DNA from: Azadirachta indica
Lineage: Eukaryota; Streptophyta; Magnoliopsida; Sapindales; Meliaceae
DNA: 64,000 nt
NCBI GenBank assembly: GCA_022749755.1
Contig: CM040446.1
Location: 2,286,966-2,350,965, forward strand
Direction: 5' to 3'
The position numbers were made by a program, and so were the translations under genes. The notes beneath the pieces were generated by a model. The model searched no databases. It saw nothing but the letters and a program-made list of their open reading frames with translations, and had not been told where the DNA came from. Below, in pieces: positions 60,436 to 64,000 of the stretch (position 1 is the stretch's first letter; each line of letters starts with the position of its first letter).

Positions 60436-61306
60436 TTAAAGGCTCTGCCAAACTTTGAAGTGCAATAAGTTGGAAACTGTAATTTATTGGCTCGATTTGT
60501 ATCAGTACTCAGAACTTTGTATTCTCGGTTTCTATTTTCAGAAAAAATTGTCATTTAAGTTCCTTGTAAGTCAACTTTCCAGCTGCTTTCTTCAGAATGA
60601 TAATTAAAAGTTTAATTCATACTTTCTTTCCCACTTTGATGCTTGGAGGTTTTTATTTTTGTCAAAATTTTATATATTAATATGTGCGGTAATTAAAGTC
60701 GTATATATGTTAAGAAAAAAAAATTTGGCGTTAAGTTTTAGAAGGCAAAAGGACTACTGGTCAGTTCAACTCTTGGTAGGATCGTCCTCCTTCCTTCGAC
60801 TATTGTGACAGTTTTTATTTAAGGATGTTTTTGTTAATTTTGTCTGTAGTTTCAGCAAATAACTGTTATTTTATGTTGTTGGCACTTCAAACTAGCTGTC
60901 CAAATAAATAAATCAATGATAAAGAAGTAGCAGCGACATAAATATTGCAAAAAATTAAGATGACAACACTAAAAACAAAGTTTTGGACGATACTAAAAAT
61001 GCAAAATTTTTTTGAGTTGATTCAAAAATCTGATTATTCAATTAAAAAATCACTATATACTTCTTGTTTCTTCCCACAAGAGATTTATATGTGTCTAACT
61101 TTAATTATTATGTCTTAACTATGGTAAAAAGGCCAACAATACTCAAGTTGGTTGACAATTTATATGTACACCGGACCGAATTTTCAGCACATTAACTTCA
61201 ACGAGTTTGTAGCACTTATTTTTCCGGTGCGATGCTTTTGTTCAGGAGTAGGACTCATTATATCAAGGTTTTACCTAAAAATATACATATATACATATAA
61301 CTCATC

Positions 61307-61340
<34 letters not shown>

Positions 61341-62210
61341 AAGTAGAAGAAGAAAAAAAAAAAAAAGCCATTGATCTCAATATCAATTATCAATGTCAGC
61401 ATGTGCTTTTTCTCCCAACACGAATTACGTACCATTTCATGCATATCTGGATCACGTGAAATTACCTTCTTTAAGCAAAGAACAAAAAAAGAGAGAAAAT
61501 TAAAGAATTAAATTATATATTAATCTATACTAATTTCCCACTTAATGTAACGCGTCTTCCCTCTATCTTCAGACCTAAAAATAATTAAAGACACGCCACC
61601 TTCAATTGGCTGTTAACTTTCCACTGTATGTAACACAAAATATGAGAATCTAAGTATAAGTAGGGATAATTAATTGTGAATATATTTACATATATTAATA
61701 AGTTGAATGTGAGATTTAAAAAAAAAAAGTTGGTTCAAAAGTAGTAGGGGAACATATTCAGAAACACAGAAGACAGGTAAAGGATCACTTAGGTCCACTT
61801 ACTTTTGGAATTAATGTTTTAAATCTAGTAGTAGACTTTATGTGGGAGAGAAAAGAAAAAAGAATATGAATGTTAATCTAAAGGAAGGGAATTGTGAAGG
61901 AGGTTATAAGCAAATAATAAATTCTGCGCCGTCTTTTCTACTCTATAAGTTGTACACAACACAGGTCGGCATCAATGTATGTATTTGGTGCATGGAAACT
62001 TTGATAAGTTACTTTGAAGAACTTGTCAATATTCCCATTTTAATTTCCCTCTTCAGATTAATTGCTGCGCCGGGTATCATTAATTGCTGAAGCACTACAG
62101 TATTAAGCTGCAGGTTTGTCTAATTGTTGTCATTTTTTCCTGACATAAATATTATTTTTTTTCTCCTTGAAAATATTTATGTTCACTTCATTTTTGGCAG
62201 CCTGGTGTAA
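60436..62210. other. Intergenic spacer and leader of the DUF4220 gene
   Basis: AT-rich DNA with a (TA)n tract at 61309-61338. From about 61.8 kb the sequence is less AT-rich, and an acceptor-like tttggcag at 62193-62200 just before the ATG suggests a 5' UTR intron in the DUF4220 gene. The frame at 61842-62090 has no recognised domain and probably belongs to this leader. Confidence 0.5.
61309..61338 (+). repeat. (TA)n microsatellite
   Basis: About fifteen consecutive TA units. Confidence 0.9.
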
Positions 62211-64000
62211 ATGGAAAAAGAGAACATAAAAGAGGGTATTATAAACACCGAATGGGTGGATAGACTATGGGATGCATGCGAGATTCAGACACTAGTGTTA
62301 TCAAGCCTGGCGTTCCAAATAATTCTCACCATTTTCGGGAGCCGCAGGGGGTATTGTCCGGGAATTTCGATCAGATTCCTTGTCTGGTCTTCCTACTTAA
62401 TGTCTAGTTGGGTTGCCACTCTTGCCCTTGGCAAACTCACTAAAATCAACAATTATCCTATTGCCTACGATAATTATAATATGCAAGAAACTTCCCACAT
62501 AAAAAATGGAGAAAATTATACACTCAGGTCACTTTGGGCACCATTGGTTTTGTTGCACCTTGGTGGCCCTGATACAATCACAGCTTATTCTGTGGAAGAT
62601 AGTAATTAAGCTGGGGTTGAGACAGTTTCTAGAACTTGCTGTTCAAATTGGTGCTGTGATTTTGATTCTTGTCCAGTCTTGGACGAATTCTTGGCTTTCA
62701 ATCTTGACATTACCTTTGTTTATAGCTGGAATAACGAGAAATGGTGAAAGGGTCTGGGCTCTTAAACATTCGATTAGTGCACAAACTATCATTGCTACTT
62801 CAAGTGATATCAGAAACACAGTGCCCCTAGAGCCTACCTATTTCAGGCCATTGATGGGGAGCTTTTCTGGTCTACCATTGCTTGTTAAGGCTTACCAGCT
62901 TTTCGATCGGTTAAAGCCCCACCTGGAGACTTGGTTTTGCCGTCCTTTGTCTATTCATCTTCCTTCATCGGTTACAAATTATTATTCTCCTGAAGATGTT
63001 TTCAAAATTGCGGAATTGGAACTTGGTTTTATGTATGATGTACTTTACACCAAGGAGCCTATTAACTATTCCAGGATCAGCTTTTGTCGTCGGATTTTAT
63101 GTTTCCTGTGTCTAGTCTCTGCCTTGAGTGGATTCTCAGTCTTGTTCAGGAATGCAGATGTACATCTTGTGGATGTCACAATTCTGATATCAAGCAAGTA
63201 TGACAAAAATGTAGACATTGTCATTACTTATGTGTTGCTAATAGGATCAACTATACTAGAAATTTATGCAATCATGCTGCTTTTACACTCAGATTGGGCA
63301 ATTCTGTACATGGTGCACCAGAATAGAGGTCGCCTGATGAAAAGACTTCTCCAGATTGTAGCTCCTCAGAATCCGAGAGCCAGAAAGAGATGGTCACATT
63401 GCATGGAACAATTGAATTTACTAAGTTATTGTCTCTATGAAGAGCCTTCAAAGTTTGGCAGCCTGATAAGCAGAATCCCGAAGGTGAAGGGCCGTGATGA
63501 AGAGTTCAAGAAATTTCGGTTAATGAAATGTGTACAAATTCATAAAGATCTGAAGAAATTGATCCTGCAGCAGATGAAAGAAGTCCGCAGACAGAGAGGT
63601 TGGCGGCCTTTTACCAAGAGTGGAGAATGGGCACTTGAGAGATGTAACTCCTTGGAAGAATTCAAATGGAGTATTCAGACAGATATTGGCACAGAAGCAA
63701 ACAAGCAGACAAAGTTTGGCAGGGCTATAACTTTATGGCACATTGCAACAGATGTTTGCTACTACTCAGACTTTGGCAGGCAACAATCCATGGATTCTCA
63801 AATAATGGCAACGAGCAAAGTTTTATCAGATTATATGATGTATCTTCTTTCTACAAGGCCTTACATGCTATCTGTTGCTACTGGCAACATTCTTTTTCAG
63901 GAAGCTTGTGCTAAGGTGAAAGCATTTTTAGTCACAAAGCCAGAAAGAGATCAAGCAAGAATATGCAGGATTCTGCCAAAGGAAAAGTTCCATGATGAGA
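62211..64000 (+). pseudogene. DUF4220/DUF594 membrane protein, frame-broken and truncated by the window end
   Basis: An ATG at 62211 opens MEKENIKEGIINTEWVDRLW, with membrane helices and the DUF4220 signature SLWAPLVLLHLGGPDTITAY. The frame stops at 62607-62609 within the family sequence. One base out of phase, the same protein continues from about 62605 as KLGLRQFLELAVQ and runs open to the window end: SWLSILTLPLFIAGITRNGE, FELELGF-like and YSPEDVF regions, more helices, and SKVLSDYMMYLLSTRPYML, the start of DUF594. The family is plant-specific, of unknown biochemical role, often tandemly duplicated and intronless. An extra base near gatagtaattaag accounts for the break. Because the remaining 460 codons are intact, this may be an assembly error or a very recent pseudogene rather than an old one. 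The 3' end lies outside the window. Confidence 0.8.

Noticed and set aside
1..64000. tRNA, rRNA, CRISPR array, intact retrotransposon or viral insert
   Set aside because: No cloverleaf with a good GGTTCGAATCC-type arm, no regularly spaced repeat array, and no reverse transcriptase, integrase or capsid-like frame was found on reading the window; this was by eye and weak relics could be missed.

Overview
The window is nuclear DNA of a flowering plant, most likely a core eudicot. Its genes are split by AT-rich GT-AG introns and separated by very AT-rich spacers. They encode plant-specific families: a QWRF/augmin protein, a DYW-type PPR protein, a plastid bL35 precursor, REC/CLU, WRI-type double AP2 and DUF4220/DUF594. 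The species cannot be fixed from the sequence alone.

Layout. 1-5.7 kb: AT-rich spacer, no gene seen. 5.75-13.3 kb (+): AUG8-like QWRF protein, six coding exons behind an intron-containing leader. 14.1-16.6 kb (+): single-exon mitochondrial PPR-DYW protein resembling MEF29. 18.5-19.5 kb (+): three-exon RING-H2-like protein with two internal duplications. 21.6-24.6 kb (-): ASG1-like nuclear protein, six exons, with a cluster of ACGT-core motifs upstream. 26.5-28.6 kb (-): plastid ribosomal protein bL35 precursor. 29.7-32.5 kb (-): nucleoporin NUP43, five exons. 33.3-33.7 kb (+): small two-exon membrane protein of unknown function. 35.1-45.9 kb (+): REC1-type CLU/TPR protein, about 24 exons. 47.0-49.8 kb (-): HHP4-like heptahelical (PAQR) protein. 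49.8-55.0 kb: spacer with repeats, including one short element with terminal inverted repeats. 55.1-58.2 kb (+): WRI4-like double-AP2 transcription factor. 60.1-60.4 kb (+): orphan last exon of an NADPH:quinone oxidoreductase. 62.2 kb to the window end (+): DUF4220/DUF594 membrane protein, frame-broken and cut off by the window.

These are unrelated housekeeping and regulatory genes, not an operon or pathway. Several share a theme of nuclear control of organelles: MEF29 edits mitochondrial RNA, bL35c belongs to the plastid ribosome, and REC1 sets the chloroplast compartment size. The order AUG8-MEF29 and ASG1-bL35c-NUP43 recalls Arabidopsis At4g30700-30840 and At2g24090-24100, so the left half is probably an ancestral syntenic block. 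No prokaryote-like or clearly novel system was found. The points most worth checking are three single-base reading-frame breaks (REC1, HHP4, DUF4220), one of which has a possible exitron explanation; a candidate 51-nt cassette exon in bL35c; a GC-AG intron and a 9-nt microexon in the AP2 gene; and a small inverted-repeat element family.
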